Positions 62,882 through 64,000 of a DNA stretch of 64,000 nt are shown piece by piece. Location of the stretch: positions 62,001-126,000 of the forward strand of contig CABZOI010000007.1 of NCBI GenBank assembly GCA_902527245.1, in the 5' to 3' direction. Origin of the DNA: an uncultured SAR92 cluster bacterium (lineage in GTDB: Bacteria > Pseudomonadota > Gammaproteobacteria > Pseudomonadales > Porticoccaceae). The first letter of the stretch is position 1. The number at the start of each line of letters is the position of its first letter. A program made the translations under genes and the position numbers. Below the pieces are notes generated by a model, which had not been told where the DNA came from, ran no database searches, and saw only the letters and a list, made by a program, of their open reading frames with translations.

Positions 62882-64000
62882 ATGTCAAAAAACTTTGTTC
62901 ATCTCCGAGTTCGTTCAGAATATTCTTTGATCGATAGTATCGTTAGATTAAAAGATCTGACTTCACGAGTAGCCTCAGATAGCATGCCATCCGTTGCTCT
63001 AACTGATTTTAATAATTTATTTGGATTAGTTAAATTTTATAAGTTAGCAAGATCTTCTGGTTTAAAACCGATTATGGGCGCTGATGTCCTCATTAAATAT
63101 TCTAATTCGCAAAAACCAACAAATATGACTTTATTAATAAAAAATGAGATTGGATATCGAAATCTAACAAAGTTAATTTCCGATGCATATTTGTCGAAGC
63201 ATACAAATTCTGTCCCAGTGATTGATTTTTCATGGCTCAAATCACTTAACACTGGACTGATTGCGTTATCAGGAGGTAGAGAGGGGGAAATTGGTAGATT
63301 GCTATCGGTAAATAAAGACGAGGAAGCGAGGGAAATACTGAAAATAAATCAAGATTTATTCGATGACCGATTCTATCTTGAGATCCAACGAACTGGACGT
63401 ACTGGCGAAGAGAGCTTTATTCAGAAAGCGCTGAATCTTTCAGATAAATTTGATTGTCCCTTAGTTGCCACTAATGACGTCAGATTTATCTCACAGAAAG
63501 AATATGAAGCACATGAGGCGAGAGTTTGCATTCACGACAGCAGATTACTTAATGATCCAAGAAGAGAGCGGCAATACTCAGAAGAGCAATATCTGCGCTC
63601 TGCGAGCGAGATGATAGAACTTTTTAAAGATATTCCCGAGGCGATTGACAATACTTTAGAAATCGCGAAACGGTGTAATTTGCAAATTAGTTTAGGCGAC
63701 AATTACTTGCCAGATTATCCGATTCCTGACGGTCTCAGCGCTGATGATTTTTTAACAAAACAAGCGATAAAGGGTTTGGAACAAAAATATCATGCTTTGA
63801 ACTCAATGGATATTAAACATCATCATCTAAATAAAGACACGATTTTAACCTACAAAGACAGATTAAATTATGAGCTTAAAGTCGTTATTAAAATGGGATT
63901 TTCTGGTTATTTTTTGATTGTAATGGACTTTATCGCTTGGGCTAAGCAAAACAAGATACCTGTGGGCCCGGGTAGAGGATCAGGTGCCGGATCCTTAATC
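62882..64000 (+). CDS. dnaE: DNA polymerase III alpha subunit, replicative (5' part)
   Basis: The N-terminal 373 codons of the replicative polymerase, running off the right edge. The PHP domain begins [20 protein letters not shown], with [20 protein letters not shown], and the last bases encode [11 protein letters not shown], the start of the polymerase region. It begins 2 bp after the ketoacyl synthase. It is distinct from dnaE2 at 3483. Confidence 0.96.
   Translation, partial: MSKNFVHLRVRSEYSLIDSIVRLKDLTSRVASDSMPSVALTDFNNLFGLVKFYKLARSSGLKPIMGADVLIKYSNSQKPTNMTLLIKNEIGYRNLTKLISDAYLSKHTNSVPVIDFSWLKSLNTGLIALSGGREGEIGRLLSVNKDEEAREILKINQDLFDDRFYLEIQRTGRTGEESFIQKALNLSDKFDCPLVATNDVRFISQKEYEAHEARVCIHDSRLLNDPRRERQYSEEQYLRSASEMIELFKDIPEAIDNTLEIAKRCNLQISLGDNYLPDYPIPDGLSADDFLTKQAIKGLEQKYHALNSMDIKHHHLNKDTILTYKDRLNYELKVVIKMGFSGYFLIVMDFIAWAKQNKIPVGPGRGSGAGSLI

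Overview
The window reads as a chromosomal segment of an A+T-rich (by eye, not computed), aerobic, probably marine gammaproteobacterium. The strongest evidence is the right third, which carries the gammaproteobacterial order rpsB-tsf-pyrH-frr-cdsA-dxr-rseP-bamA-skp-lpxD-fabZ-lpxA-lpxB-rnhB-dnaE, with map-glnD-dapC-dapD running away from it. LPS (lpx) and BamA genes show a Gram-negative outer membrane. A TonB receptor, a compatible-solute operon and a large set of acyl-CoA enzymes fit an oligotrophic marine heterotroph. I cannot name the genus. I saw no rRNA, tRNA, CRISPR array, insertion sequence or phage gene, and no gene-free stretch longer than about 250 bp.

Layout. (1) 1-1045: the end of the TCA-cycle pair sucC-sucD. 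(2) 1055-3411, minus strand: a Baeyer-Villiger-type monooxygenase and a short-chain dehydrogenase. (3) 3483-14650: an SOS mutagenesis system in two pieces. dnaE2 is at 3.5-6.6 kb and imuA-imuB at 12.4-14.6 kb, each behind its own near-perfect LexA box. Between them lie a small putative lipoprotein, metY, and a three-gene operon for making and phosphorolysing glucosylglycerate. (4) 14756-35394: a roughly 20-kb acyl-CoA catabolic island. It holds five acyl-CoA dehydrogenases (two pairs look like catalytic/non-catalytic heteromers), an AtuA-like protein, a biotin-dependent acyl-CoA carboxylase (two subunits, AtuC/AtuF-like), a crotonase, SCP2, GST, a thioesterase, MaoC hydratase, an MFE2-type dehydrogenase, a thiolase and two alpha/beta hydrolases. 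A POT peptide transporter and a gamma-glutamyltranspeptidase are linked to it. (5) 37125-47589, minus strand: a quinone-reductase-like dehydrogenase, dapD, an ArsC/Spx-fold protein, a TonB receptor, nth, dapC, glnD, map. (6) 47719-62879, plus strand: the translation, isoprenoid, envelope and lipid A supercluster. (7) 62882-end: the 5' part of replicative dnaE.

How the parts work together. The imu/dnaE2 genes should form an SOS-induced translesion mutasome (ImuA, non-catalytic Y-family ImuB, polymerase DnaE2). The glucosylglycerate genes would make an osmolyte from NDP-glucose and 3-phosphoglycerate and recover its glucose as glucose-1-phosphate. The catabolic island has the steps for beta-oxidation of a branched, isoprenoid or polycyclic side chain: alpha,beta-dehydrogenation, beta-methyl carboxylation, hydration, dehydrogenation and thiolysis. 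Its substrate is not shown by sequence alone.

Most unusual points: the split but doubly LexA-boxed imu system with an SD-less imuA start; a 183-residue Lys/Ala/Pro-repeat tail on ribosomal protein S2; absence of uppS from its normal place between frr and cdsA; an extra ketoacyl synthase III between rnhB and dnaE; an endonuclease III with non-canonical cysteine spacing; and the two paired acyl-CoA dehydrogenases.
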